Positions 27,542-37,126 of a stretch of 64,000 nt of DNA are shown piece after piece. The position numbers were made by a program, and so were the translations under genes. Origin of the DNA: Candidatus Thorarchaeota archaeon (GTDB lineage: Archaea > Asgardarchaeota > Thorarchaeia > Thorarchaeales > Thorarchaeaceae); NCBI GenBank assembly GCA_016840385.1, contig JAEOSL010000001.1, forward strand, positions 62,001 to 126,000, given 5' to 3'. Each line of letters starts with the position of its first letter. The stretch's first letter is position 1. The notes under the pieces were generated by a model that worked only from the letters and a program-made list of their open reading frames with translations, searched no databases and was not told the origin of the DNA.

Positions 27542-28239
27542 TGGCACAGGTTGAACGCTCCAAATTCTCTGGCGTTTACACAGTAATTGATAGAGATCAG
27601 AAATCAATAGCCACCAAATCACTTGTACCAGGAACCAGTGTCTATGGAGAAAAGTTGATCAAAATAGGGGACGATGAATTCCGACTTTGGACACCAAGAA
27701 GGTCCAAGCTCTCTGCAGCAATCAAGCGAGGGTTGACAGAAATGCCAATCCAACCAGGTTCAAAGGTTTTGTACCTTGGCGCTGCATCAGGTACTACAGT
27801 AAGTCATTGTTCAGATATCGTTGGGTCAAATGGTTTAGTATATGGCGTAGAATTTTCCCAACGGACTGTGAGGGATTTAGTTCAGCTTGCTGTTGCCCGA
27901 CCCAATATACTTCCAATCCTAGATGATGCTAGACATCCCGCTCGATATACACCATTGGTATCTGGGCCAATAGAAGTGGTCTATCAAGATGTAGCACAAC
28001 CAGATCAAGCTAGCATTCTATATGAAAATCTGAAGACCTTCTGTTCTTTTGGTGCTTGGGGAATGTTAGCGATTAAAGCAAGAAGTATTGATTCGACAGG
28101 AAATCTTGATGAAATCTATAGTAGAGAAATAGCATTGCTAGACAACAAAGGTCTAGAGATAGTTGAGAATATCAACCTCGATCCCTTGGAGAAGGACCAT
28201 CGATTCATTGTTTGTCGAGTTACGGAGGATATGACGTGA
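27541..28239 (+). CDS. flpA: Fibrillarin-like rRNA/tRNA 2'-O-methyltransferase
   Basis: A 232-residue fibrillarin. The SAM site is VLYLGAASGTTVSHCSDIVG near residue 76, the acidic turn is YGVEFSQRTVRDL near 101, and the catalytic Asp/Lys region is VVYQDVAQPDQA and LAIKARSID. With Nop5 and guide RNAs it methylates ribose 2'-OH groups. Its start ATG overlaps the nop5 stop. Confidence 0.95.
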   Translation: MAQVERSKFSGVYTVIDRDQKSIATKSLVPGTSVYGEKLIKIGDDEFRLWTPRRSKLSAAIKRGLTEMPIQPGSKVLYLGAASGTTVSHCSDIVGSNGLVYGVEFSQRTVRDLVQLAVARPNILPILDDARHPARYTPLVSGPIEVVYQDVAQPDQASILYENLKTFCSFGAWGMLAIKARSIDSTGNLDEIYSREIALLDNKGLEIVENINLDPLEKDHRFIVCRVTEDMT

Positions 28240-28706
28240 ACTCCAAAATAGACAAGCTGATTGAACATGATATAGATACCCTAAATGACCACCTACCACG
28301 CGCGAGAATCCGTCTTACAGATATTCTCAAGGAAGAAGATCCACATTTCATGACACGTTCTGGTGAGAAATCAGTCTTTAAAGCAGAAGAACTAGAGTGG
28401 CTAAACAAAGAGATACCAAAGCAATTTCACAGTGCTATTAGACTTCCAATTGTTCTACTAAGACGTCTTGACTACGGACAAGGGATTCACTCGGTATCTG
28501 GAAACAAGACCGAGTTATTTATGATTCATAAAATCCTAGGATATGATGACCTAGCATGGGATAATTTTGCGACTTGGAAATCAGTTGAGCAGCTTGCAAG
28601 ACCACAAGTACAGATTATCAGACAGAAGATGCCATCCACAACAAGTCTTGGAATCGTTCTTACTACCTCAAGAGATTCAAAAAGAAGCAATTCTTCGAAA
28701 GGCTAA
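28236..28706 (+). CDS. UPF0216 family protein
   Basis: About 156 residues of a conserved archaeal family (DUF61). The core is HLPRARIRLTDIL and FHSAIRLPIVLLRRLDYGQG. The GTG start at 28236 overlaps the flpA TGA by four bases, so the gene forms a nop5-flpA-UPF0216 operon and may have a role in RNA metabolism. It is short compared with neighbours and has no catalytic motif I can name. The last residues (SRDSKRSNSSKG) are low-complexity. Confidence 0.75.
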   Translation: MNSKIDKLIEHDIDTLNDHLPRARIRLTDILKEEDPHFMTRSGEKSVFKAEELEWLNKEIPKQFHSAIRLPIVLLRRLDYGQGIHSVSGNKTELFMIHKILGYDDLAWDNFATWKSVEQLARPQVQIIRQKMPSTTSLGIVLTTSRDSKRSNSSKG

Positions 28707-28730
28707 TTGCAAGATTTCACTATTAGATAT

Positions 28731-28760
28731 CGTTGATTGTTAGTTGGACAAACTTAGACA
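28731..28760 (-). repeat. Conserved right end of large TnpB element 1
   Basis: Read leftwards, TGTCTAAGTTTGTCC then AACTAACAATCAACG follows the stop codon. The same 30-base arrangement, ending ACAATCAACG, follows the large TnpB at 44278 and recurs beside the remnant at 22761. Homology between the two intact copies stops at 28731, so this is taken as the element boundary and a possible guide-RNA 3' end. Confidence 0.6.
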
Positions 28761-30884
28761 TTACGTCGAAGCAGTCCGCCCACCAACGACAGTGGACTTC
28801 ATAGATTGAACATCCATAATATTGCGTGCGGCATTCACATCGGCATGAAAGTGTTCATCGCACTTCTCACAGTAGAAATACTCGCCACCTTTTCTCTCAA
28901 TAGTAGAGATTTCATCCTCTACCCGTACACCTCGTTCTCCGCACACATGGCAAGTTTGTGAGGTCCATGCTGGATTCACAAGCCAAATACCTCCATTCCG
29001 ATGACCAAGAGCTTCTCGCCTATAGCGAACTCCTTCTATCATCTTCGACCATAGATTGGTGGAGAGGTTCCAGCTATGCCGACCCATACCCCCCTTTCCC
29101 TGAAATGAACGAAGGTCTTCAAAATAGATGGTCTTTACACCATGCTGTTCACAGAACCACACAGTTTCAGCGGCAACCTGATGGGAGATTTCTTTGTCTA
29201 AGCGACGGACTTTAAGCCATACTGACTCCAGTTCTCTCTCTTTCTTGAGGATAATAGATGGAGGTTGCTGCTTAGCATGTTTCTTCTCCCAGTTGTTCCG
29301 CTTAAGTGCTATTTCTGACATCAAGACACGGGTCTGTTGTCTCAGTTTCTCTCGTTTGTTGAATAATTTTTGTTTCCCAATCATAGTTTCCTTGTAGGTG
29401 TTATCTCCATTCTTGACAGATACTACCATTGAGTGTCTTAGTCCTCTATCCACTCCGCCCAACCTCTTTCGTCTTGGAATGGCAGCGAGTGAACTCTTGA
29501 GCATCTCATCATCAGGAGACATAAATGGGATATGAAGAGTGACCTTCTTCCTTTCAATCTTAATCACAGGGGGTGCAGATCTTCGTGACTTCTTCAGGTC
29601 GTGAATTTTCTTTTTCAAATCGTTATATGGAAAATCGTTTTTCTCATGTTGTGCTCGTTGGTTTACTAGTTCACGAGATAACTTCTGAAGTCTGATAGTG
29701 TTCTCAAGTTGTTGGCTCATATCTTCGAAACGAGCTGCTCGATATTCCAATTGTATTGCTCGTTGGATTTGTCCCTTTGCTCTTGCTTCCTTTGCCTTTC
29801 TTCTTGCTCGTTTTGCTTTTTTTGGAAACCAGTTCAGAAATCGCAATCGTACTGTCTGACTCTTGTACGGAGAGGGGGTATCAAGTTCATGTCCAACAAT
29901 ACCAGGAGGAGTCTTGATATAGAGAATAATCTCGTCATCTCGTTCGGAATCTTGTCGGAACCAGTATCCTTGACCAGTAGTATTCTCAGTAGATGCTGCA
30001 AAATCGACTGTGTCTTTCTTAAAAGTTGGAGTGACAAAGGGGAATCCTGTCTTTGACCACTCTTCAACTTGATCAATGATTAGGGTCTGTGTTCTCAGTC
30101 TATCTGGAGATTTGGTTTCCAATAGCTCACGGGTACTCTTTCTTCTCTCACCTTCTTCCAGTGGATTCTCTTCACGAACTTTGTTTCTCAATACACGCCG
30201 TACTTGTCGACATGCTGAGAGGGCATAATGGTATGATCCATTAGATTTCTTCTGAATGGTATCCTTTACTTTTCGAATGAGGTCTGATGGAATCCGTTTG
30301 TTAGTCATAAGTCGCAAAAGCTGCTTTTCATCAGAAGCTAGAATGTTCAAGAGGGAATTGACAAGACTCCGACGAGTATACGTTGCATAGATTATCCTAG
30401 CGGCAGTTTCAAGAGCGTTACGGTATAGTCGCTCATACACAAGCTGGCCAAATTCGTTATCATATTTCCACTTGAGCCGTGATTCTTTTCGGAGAATGTT
30501 GTATAACATGCCTCTTGAGTCTTCCAAATCCTTTCCTAAAATATCGAAGTATGATGCATCAGAAAACACTCGTTCTAGAATCAAGTTCACTGCTGCACGA
30601 TATTTTCTGAAACTCTGAATGATAACAAAGAGATCCAAATTATTACATTTACGACCACTAAGTCTATGGAGCTTATCAAGTTGAAATATGGGATTTGATG
30701 GATTCCTACCCAGTCCTTTTCGAGCTACAGTTCTTGAATACGAATTCAAGGTGAACCTTTGGATAAGAGGTGTCGATGATGGGTAAAAGCGTTTATCGTC
30801 CATTGTTAGTTGCCCTGTTCTTACTGTAGTAAAATCCAGTTGCTCGCGGGGACGACGCCGCGAAGAATCATCCTTCATCGACAC
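28761..30884 (-). CDS. Large TnpB/Cas12-like RuvC nuclease, copy 1
   Basis: A 707-residue protein, almost twice the usual TnpB length. The RuvC domain is C-terminal: RuvC-I GGVDRGLRHSMVVS (about residue 478), RuvC-II TIYFEDLRSF (about 588) and RuvC-III HADVNAARNIM (about 680). A zinc ribbon CHVCGERG...CEKC lies between the last two. All three acidic residues are present. The extra length lies in a 450-residue N-terminal helical/basic region. There is no CRISPR array or transposase nearby. It is divergently transcribed from the giant nuclease gene at 31086, and copy 2 (44278) also lies near a giant gene. A guide-RNA-directed nuclease role is inferred from the family. Confidence 0.85.
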   Translation of the reverse strand: MSMKDDSSRRRPREQLDFTTVRTGQLTMDDKRFYPSSTPLIQRFTLNSYSRTVARKGLGRNPSNPIFQLDKLHRLSGRKCNNLDLFVIIQSFRKYRAAVNLILERVFSDASYFDILGKDLEDSRGMLYNILRKESRLKWKYDNEFGQLVYERLYRNALETAARIIYATYTRRSLVNSLLNILASDEKQLLRLMTNKRIPSDLIRKVKDTIQKKSNGSYHYALSACRQVRRVLRNKVREENPLEEGERRKSTRELLETKSPDRLRTQTLIIDQVEEWSKTGFPFVTPTFKKDTVDFAASTENTTGQGYWFRQDSERDDEIILYIKTPPGIVGHELDTPSPYKSQTVRLRFLNWFPKKAKRARRKAKEARAKGQIQRAIQLEYRAARFEDMSQQLENTIRLQKLSRELVNQRAQHEKNDFPYNDLKKKIHDLKKSRRSAPPVIKIERKKVTLHIPFMSPDDEMLKSSLAAIPRRKRLGGVDRGLRHSMVVSVKNGDNTYKETMIGKQKLFNKREKLRQQTRVLMSEIALKRNNWEKKHAKQQPPSIILKKERELESVWLKVRRLDKEISHQVAAETVWFCEQHGVKTIYFEDLRSFQGKGGMGRHSWNLSTNLWSKMIEGVRYRREALGHRNGGIWLVNPAWTSQTCHVCGERGVRVEDEISTIERKGGEYFYCEKCDEHFHADVNAARNIMDVQSMKSTVVGGRTAST

Positions 30885-30910
30885 TTCACCAAATTAGCTA
30901 TTTCTTTTCA

Positions 30911-30940
30911 GGGTATATAAGCCCATACTACGTATGGGCT
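30911..30940. promoter_or_regulatory. TATA box and inverted repeat between large TnpB and the giant gene
   Basis: GTATATAAG at about 30913-30921 sits about 30 bases upstream of the large-TnpB start and suits a short-leader transcript. It abuts a perfect dyad with 9-base arms, AGCCCATAC (30920-30928) and GTATGGGCT (30932-30940), a likely operator for the divergent promoters. The remaining stretch to 31085 is A+T rich and holds no gene. Confidence 0.5.
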
Positions 30941-31085
30941 AAAGCGTTTACCAGATTTAAAATTTAGATGATTATTTGAAATTCTATTTCCATTCTATTC
31001 ATCTAATTAACCTATTTTAGAAAGTAATAGGAAAATTTACACCCGTAAAATACAAAATTAAATATGGAGATGATATATCTAATGG

Positions 31086-34000
31086 GTGATGACTCGCTCG
31101 AGAGGACGACCTGTTATTCCGATTCCAGTACATCCAGAGCGAGTGCTATCAAGAGCGATAAAGGCGGGTCTCTCAGTAACGATAGAACTTCAAAGAAATA
31201 TCAAGAACAAAACTTCACAGAAATACTATGAACGGTCTCGTGAACGTTGGAGTATAAGACAACAGGTCTATCAGCTCACCAAAGAGCGAGGTGCTCCTGA
31301 TTTTTCTCATATAAGTAAAGCAGAACCTCCTACTAGAGATGACGTGAAACTGATGTTCTATGAGAAGGCTGCTGAGTATGGTTTTACAGAAACCCAGCGA
31401 CAGAAGAAATTAGCTGATACTGTAGATCCAGTCAACCAGAGATTCAACGCCGGTGGTAGTGTTGTTCGAGAGAATTCCGAGATTATGTTTCCCCATCCTG
31501 ACCCTGAAGACTTTGGAACGTATTCCAGACGTGTAGGGAAGACAAGAAAAAAGTTCAGACGTGCGGGATATGAGGGGTCATCCTTTGGACCAAGAGTCAT
31601 CTTAGCTCATCCTGACCTTCCTTCTCTGGATTTTGGAGATGCAATTCGAAGTCATAATGAGTATCTAGCAACCTTCTGTGCTATTCATGATGTTTCGGTA
31701 AGAGAAACTACTCGATATAGCCAGCTCTTCTTCTTGCTCGCACGTCCCTATCTCGAATATTTCTATTCAGAGTTCTCCTGTGGAAAATCTAACTTTCAGA
31801 AAGGAGTGAACTGGGCGCTTCGACAGGTCAAGGAATTGATCCGTGAAGCTGGGTATCAACCTACTATCTATGAGAAGAAGACTGTTACACGTCAACTTGA
31901 GTTTGAAAAGGGAAACAAACAGAATCGGAACCATGAGAATTGGACTTTCTTCAAAAAAATGGAGGAGGACGCAAGGTCTCTCTATGGTGAGAAGAGCCCA
32001 GCAGTCATGAACATGATGCGGTTACGAGGAGAACTCGGAGAAGGAAAAATCCGACCTCGACAAGAAGTTAGTTCGCTATTTACTATAGATGATGTAGAAC
32101 ACATCAGGAACAAGATAGCAAGAAAGGCTCGAATTGCTGGGTCTACTATGCACAAGAGAATCGCAGACCTCTTTCCCAGTCCCTGGCACGTGAATGACAT
32201 CATCCTCTCGGGAGATAGGTATACTCGGACATCAGAATACCTTATTCTCACAGAAGTACCCATTGAAACTGAATACGGAGCTGGAAAGATAGACCTTCTG
32301 CTCTGTGTACGCACAGTCAGTAAGGATGGAAAACAGGTCTTCTGGATGCCTGTCTTCATCCTTGAGATAAAGACTCGATTGGGACAGAGCATGTACGTGG
32401 ATGCAGACCACAAGGAGTCAGAGGTCAGGTCGGAGGCCAATCAGCGAGTTGTTTCAAACTTCCCACTGAGTGACCAGCCGCTCAGCGATGACCGTTGGAG
32501 TGAGATTGTCCAGTCAACGCCTACTAAATCAGCTCGGGAGCAGTTGACTGTCTACAGTCAAGCACTCATAGAGAACTATGCTACAGTAACAGAGGAGGAA
32601 CTTGGTCCAATCCTAAGAGGTGTTGTTGCCATCGAGTCTTCTTCGGACATCAATGAGATTCGGTCGATTATTGAGCGGCTCGTCATTCACGGGTATGAGA
32701 ATGTGAAGGACCGAGTGCGAACTATCAAACGAACTGTCTTTACTCCATCACAGGATATCGATTCTCGTATCACGCTGGTCATTGATGAACAACCAGGACC
32801 GAAGAAACCAACAGATGAATCCATTGAGACTCCTTGGAGTCCACCATATTCCCCATTCAAGACCAATAAGAACACAGAGGGAGAGTTTCTCCTCTATCTT
32901 GCAGGTCATTCTCCTACATCTGCTGGACAGTCTGCTGCATGGAATGCTAGATACTACCATGGTCTCCAGATGGTCTATGAGATGAACAAGAAGCAGAAAG
33001 ATACCAAGTTTGTCTGGATCGACTTGGCAAGTCAGTTCAATGAACCTCGCCTTGCAGAGGCACGTCTTCGCCTGCGACCTCGTGGATATTCCAATGAAGA
33101 AACCGCTAAGGTCCAGCCAGATCACATTCGAGAGTTCTTTGAGAGTATTGGAGTCACCGGATATCTGGATGAAATCATGTCCTATCTGTACCATGATGGG
33201 GCGCTACCGTCCTTCAATTTGAAGACAAGAAAGAGGAAACAGGTTATCATCATCAGTGGTGCAGACACCCTCCGTGATGCAACACCATCATCTCATAGAG
33301 AGAAGTTCTCTGTGTTGATTGAACACCTGATAAGCAGCTTTCCAGTTGACAGCAAAACTACTATTGTATGGTTTGATTCACCTGTTCCCTCAGTTGAGAA
33401 GTCTATCCCCTACTCCACAAGAGCTCTACTCCCCTATTATGACACGTCACCTCTTGGGACAGTTGTGACTGAGATTATCTGGAATCTCCCAGTAGCACCA
33501 AAAGGTGTGATTCAACCTGACAAATGGAGTCTTCCAACCATTGCCGATGCACCCATGCATGATGACATCAGAGTCATTGTTCGTCATAGTCCAGATGAGT
33601 TCCACACAGAACTTACCCATGTGCCCTTTCTACAAGGATGGTCAAAACGATTCCGGAATAAAGGGTCTGGACAAGTCGTTCACGAGTACGACATAGATGA
33701 CATAGTTCCTGAGAAGAAGACCCGAAACCGTATGAGGCTTCTCTCCCTGACTCTGCTTCCTTGGCTAGTACGCTTGTGGCCGCAGGAAACTTTGACTGGT
33801 GATTCTGATGAAACCTTACACGCCCAAGTCAGGCAAGTTGATGAGCAGTACCGTGGTGGGTCTGAGTCACTACCTATTACGAAGACAGTACTAACTACCC
33901 CACCATGCACCCCACCACGATTGCTAGACCTAGTTAGATTCAAGCTCCCTGCAACCATGAGTGGGTTATCCTATCAAACACTGTCTATGAGTAAGATTAA

Positions 34001-36077
34001 CGCCCAGCGGCTCTACAGGTCCCCACGGAAATTGCAGACCAAGCTGCTTCAGAAGGTTTCAGAAGACATAGCTGTGCCGCAAGTAGAAGCACTTCCTACT
34101 GAAGTTGAGGAAGACCAAGACTGGGTGTTCGGTGTCACGTTCCGGAGTGAGGACCAAGACCTACGATCATGGTGGTTGGTGACTCAAGACCCAGCACATC
34201 CCGCAAGAATGCTGGTGGGCTGCTTCACTGGCCGGTCTCCCGACAAGGATGGCTTTCTCTGGGCTGAAACCAGGCACAAGTTAGTGACCCAGGCCAACTT
34301 GGAAGAGATTCTAGGATTTCCCCAGACCATGATGATCGGGAGAACAGCAGGGGATACAATGGAGTACTGGAGTTCTGAAAATGATGATGCACCAGTCTAT
34401 TCGGGAACCCTCGAATTCAAGAGCTATGGGCGATTATCTAGAGGACATCTTCGTGCTCTGCGTTCAAGCCTGTCAGAAGAACCGCTTAATGGACCTTCAC
34501 ATGACGTACGACCATCAGAGGACTTCTATAGGAGGACAGTAGATGCCCTGAAGAGGCATCTTGCAGCAGTTTCCAGTCCAACCCCAGTCAGTGTACACTT
34601 GGATATGGACAAGAAAGAGGGAGTGTGCACAGTCCTCTTCAAGAATGAAGACGAGGTCATTCAGGAAGTCACAGTCATATATACTGCGGATCTTATCTCA
34701 ACTCTTAGAAGACCCATGACCAGTGCAGGACCACTATTCACTGATTCGGGAGAGTATGTGACATGGAGTGTCTTCGAGGATATTGAATATGGAGAGCTTG
34801 ACTTCATCAGTAATTATATCACCTACACCGCAGCACGAAAGGCTCCAGAGGAACTCCCAAAGAAGCTTGCACAGTTCTTTGAGGAAGCCATAGACCTCAC
34901 TGTGAGTATCTCCCATGATGTATCAGTCTGCCCAATTGTTCAGAGTGAAGAGGAAACGGAACATGGAACCTGTTGGAAGATTGACCTTCCATCAGAATGT
35001 CCAGACCATATCAGGGAACAACTAGGTAGATCCATGACAGGAGAAGAAGTGAATGGTTTCCTTTCCCCCGGGAAGTACTACACTAGTGGAAGACTCTATA
35101 CCTTTGACTTCATTGTGCCCAAGGTCTCTGAACAGGACGAGAGTATTGTCTTTCACGAGGAACGGTATATTCGGATATTCTTACGTAGTCAGAACCTGAA
35201 CTTGAGAAAGCTACCATCGGGGACCTATTTGCTTGTTGAGGAGCAGCAATGGCTAGTGTCCATTGGTTGGGAGGACCAGTATTTCGAGTGGACTGCTCAG
35301 TCTCTTGTGTCAGGACTTCCCTTCAGAGGGAACAACCAGAAGGTTGAACTCACTCACGGAAGGGGAAAAGAAAAAGAGTGTGAGTACCTCATGGAGGTCA
35401 TTACCTCCCAGATTCCCTGGAAGCAGATTCAGGACTATTCGAAGGTGCGAGAACAGGTTTTCTCAGGATTGGAGGATCGAGGGTATACTGAAACAAGTCC
35501 AACGTGCGAGCTTAAGATTATCTCCCAGACAGAGAGTGAGTTTGTATATGGTATCTATCTTACTGCTGAGTTGCAGGATACACTCCTCAGTCAGTATAGC
35601 ATTGTGGTAGATGAGCCGATAACAGCAGAAGGTATCATCGATGGTCTTTCACAGAGCTTGACTGAGGGAGATTTGAGGTCCTACAATATTGTGGGTGAGG
35701 AGCGGTTTCTTGCAGAGCTTGAAGCATGGTTACAGAAATACGCACTGGATCCTGAGGGAGGTGATGAATCCCCGGAAGCTTGGACCGTGACGCTCTCGGT
35801 AGAACAGGAGATAGAAGGGATCCAGTGGACAGCTCAACAGGGAAAGAGTGGACCATACAAGAGTGGCACTCTCTGGCTAACCCATGAAGAATTGTGTCAG
35901 CAAGGACAGGAGGCTGCCTGTGAAGAAGTAAGGAGCTTGGTTGAGATAGAGGTGGTCCCACATCTGGAAGAGATAGACGATCTGGATGAGGTGTTTGACG
36001 AACAGATCCCTACTGTGATAGCAGAGATATTTCAACGAACCCGCGAACCTACCGAGTCCGAAGAGCAGCAGCTCTGA
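31086..36077 (+). CDS. Giant RecB/Cas4-type nuclease with degenerate RadA-like domain, copy 1
   Basis: A 1663-residue protein (GTG at 31086, ATG at 31089). Residues 1-340 are family-specific (HPDLPSLDFGDAIRSH is shared with copy 2). The nuclease motifs are GSTMH (about 353-357), GKIDLLL with Asp about 403, EIK at about 427-429 and QLTVY near 487, which is the GxxxH-D-ExK-QxxxY order of RecB/Cas4 nucleases. A RadA-like stretch follows: GHSPTSAGQS replaces Walker A (no Lys), FVWIDLASQF near 641 matches the RadA VIYIDTEGTF strand, and VIIISGADTL near 718 sits in Walker B position. The last 800 residues are unrecognised, beta-rich and acidic. It lies beside large TnpB copy 1. Function unknown; defence or DNA processing is inferred. 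Confidence 0.7.
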   Translation: MMTRSRGRPVIPIPVHPERVLSRAIKAGLSVTIELQRNIKNKTSQKYYERSRERWSIRQQVYQLTKERGAPDFSHISKAEPPTRDDVKLMFYEKAAEYGFTETQRQKKLADTVDPVNQRFNAGGSVVRENSEIMFPHPDPEDFGTYSRRVGKTRKKFRRAGYEGSSFGPRVILAHPDLPSLDFGDAIRSHNEYLATFCAIHDVSVRETTRYSQLFFLLARPYLEYFYSEFSCGKSNFQKGVNWALRQVKELIREAGYQPTIYEKKTVTRQLEFEKGNKQNRNHENWTFFKKMEEDARSLYGEKSPAVMNMMRLRGELGEGKIRPRQEVSSLFTIDDVEHIRNKIARKARIAGSTMHKRIADLFPSPWHVNDIILSGDRYTRTSEYLILTEVPIETEYGAGKIDLLLCVRTVSKDGKQVFWMPVFILEIKTRLGQSMYVDADHKESEVRSEANQRVVSNFPLSDQPLSDDRWSEIVQSTPTKSAREQLTVYSQALIENYATVTEEELGPILRGVVAIESSSDINEIRSIIERLVIHGYENVKDRVRTIKRTVFTPSQDIDSRITLVIDEQPGPKKPTDESIETPWSPPYSPFKTNKNTEGEFLLYLAGHSPTSAGQSAAWNARYYHGLQMVYEMNKKQKDTKFVWIDLASQFNEPRLAEARLRLRPRGYSNEETAKVQPDHIREFFESIGVTGYLDEIMSYLYHDGALPSFNLKTRKRKQVIIISGADTLRDATPSSHREKFSVLIEHLISSFPVDSKTTIVWFDSPVPSVEKSIPYSTRALLPYYDTSPLGTVVTEIIWNLPVAPKGVIQPDKWSLPTIADAPMHDDIRVIVRHSPDEFHTELTHVPFLQGWSKRFRNKGSGQVVHEYDIDDIVPEKKTRNRMRLLSLTLLPWLVRLWPQETLTGDSDETLHAQVRQVDEQYRGGSESLPITKTVLTTPPCTPPRLLDLVRFKLPATMSGLSYQTLSMSKINAQRLYRSPRKLQTKLLQKVSEDIAVPQVEALPTEVEEDQDWVFGVTFRSEDQDLRSWWLVTQDPAHPARMLVGCFTGRSPDKDGFLWAETRHKLVTQANLEEILGFPQTMMIGRTAGDTMEYWSSENDDAPVYSGTLEFKSYGRLSRGHLRALRSSLSEEPLNGPSHDVRPSEDFYRRTVDALKRHLAAVSSPTPVSVHLDMDKKEGVCTVLFKNEDEVIQEVTVIYTADLISTLRRPMTSAGPLFTDSGEYVTWSVFEDIEYGELDFISNYITYTAARKAPEELPKKLAQFFEEAIDLTVSISHDVSVCPIVQSEEETEHGTCWKIDLPSECPDHIREQLGRSMTGEEVNGFLSPGKYYTSGRLYTFDFIVPKVSEQDESIVFHEERYIRIFLRSQNLNLRKLPSGTYLLVEEQQWLVSIGWEDQYFEWTAQSLVSGLPFRGNNQKVELTHGRGKEKECEYLMEVITSQIPWKQIQDYSKVREQVFSGLEDRGYTETSPTCELKIISQTESEFVYGIYLTAELQDTLLSQYSIVVDEPITAEGIIDGLSQSLTEGDLRSYNIVGEERFLAELEAWLQKYALDPEGGDESPEAWTVTLSVEQEIEGIQWTAQQGKSGPYKSGTLWLTHEELCQQGQEAACEEVRSLVEIEVVPHLEEIDDLDEVFDEQIPTVIAEIFQRTREPTESEEQQL

Positions 36078-36170
36078 AACCGTAGACTCTTCCCTTCGAT
36101 TTTGTATTATTTTTTCCACTGTAGATATCCTGAAAAGGGTTTAACACTGATTTAATGATGGTCGAAGAGA

Positions 36171-37124
36171 TTGACAAAAGCAAGAACCCTACTCACACAA
36201 GAACTCATCTCACAGTTAGATGAGGCTGGGTTTAGTCTATCTTCGCAGTGCGATGTGAGACCAAGTTGTTTTGATCTAGTTGCCCGAAAGGGAGAACAAC
36301 TTCTCTTAGTCAAGGTACTATCGAACATTGATGCTCTAACAAAGGAAGATGCAGACGCACTCCAACTTGTAGCACATTTCTTTCATGCCACACCATTGAT
36401 TGTTGGACATAAAACACGAAAGGGAGAGCTTGACTCAGGTGTTGTCTACAAGCGACATGGTGTATCAACCATAGCACCACGAAGTTTTCAGAGCATGATT
36501 ATTGAAGAGAGAATGCCTCGAGAATTCGCACAGAGAGGTGGAAGACTCGTAGCAATAGATGGAGCTAAACTACGAGAGGCAAGATTAGAGCAACAGATGT
36601 CAACAGGAGATCTGGCAGACTGTATCCAAGTATCGGCAAGGGCTGTTCTGGCCTATGAGAAGGATGAGATGGATGTCAGTGTTGATGTTGCTGAACGTCT
36701 TGAGAAAGTGCTTGAAACTGATTTGATGATACCTATCGACCTTCTTCAGGAACGTGCTGAACTTCCTACTATGCAACATGGAACTCCAACTGAGGTTCTA
36801 GAAGTGCGGGTCGATGAGTTCTTTGCTCGGTTAGGCATGAAAGTTCTTTGGACAGATCGTGCACCATTTCATGTAGCTGCAAAGGAAAAGGATGCACCAT
36901 TAATCTCAGGTGTTGGCTCACTCAAGAGCTGGAGCCTGAAGAAACGCATGGAGATCCTCAAGAGTGTATCCAAGGTTGCAGAGTCTGATGCGGTAATCAT
37001 TGTAGAAGAAGGACAGAGTGAGGAAAATGTAGCTGACCTTCCTGTCATTAGACAACTTGAGTTAGATGAGATTGATAAACCACGAGAACTCAAGAAGATA
37101 ATTGAGGAACGGTCTGGGGATTAG
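36171..37124 (+). CDS. COG1395-type archaeal HTH regulator
   Basis: A 317-residue protein. The N-terminal domain (about 1-115; FDLVARKGEQLLLVKVLSNIDAL) looks like a degenerate restriction-endonuclease-like fold. A Cro/C1-type helix-turn-helix follows (LREARLEQQMSTGDLADCIQVSARAVLAYE, positions 36565-36660), then a C-terminal alpha/beta domain. This matches the conserved archaeal putative regulator family (MJ1164-like). It starts at TTG. It is a core archaeal gene rather than part of the giant-protein locus. Confidence 0.8.
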   Translation: MTKARTLLTQELISQLDEAGFSLSSQCDVRPSCFDLVARKGEQLLLVKVLSNIDALTKEDADALQLVAHFFHATPLIVGHKTRKGELDSGVVYKRHGVSTIAPRSFQSMIIEERMPREFAQRGGRLVAIDGAKLREARLEQQMSTGDLADCIQVSARAVLAYEKDEMDVSVDVAERLEKVLETDLMIPIDLLQERAELPTMQHGTPTEVLEVRVDEFFARLGMKVLWTDRAPFHVAAKEKDAPLISGVGSLKSWSLKKRMEILKSVSKVAESDAVIIVEEGQSEENVADLPVIRQLELDEIDKPRELKKIIEERSGD

Positions 37125-37126
37125 TT

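Noticed and set aside
28761..30884. Reading the large TnpB proteins as Cas12 effectors of a CRISPR locus
   Set aside because: No repeat-spacer array, Cas1, Cas2 or Cas4 adaptation gene was seen anywhere in the window.
36171..37124. The HTH gene downstream of the giant gene as a dedicated regulator of that system
   Set aside because: It matches the broadly conserved archaeal COG1395 family and is better explained as a core gene.
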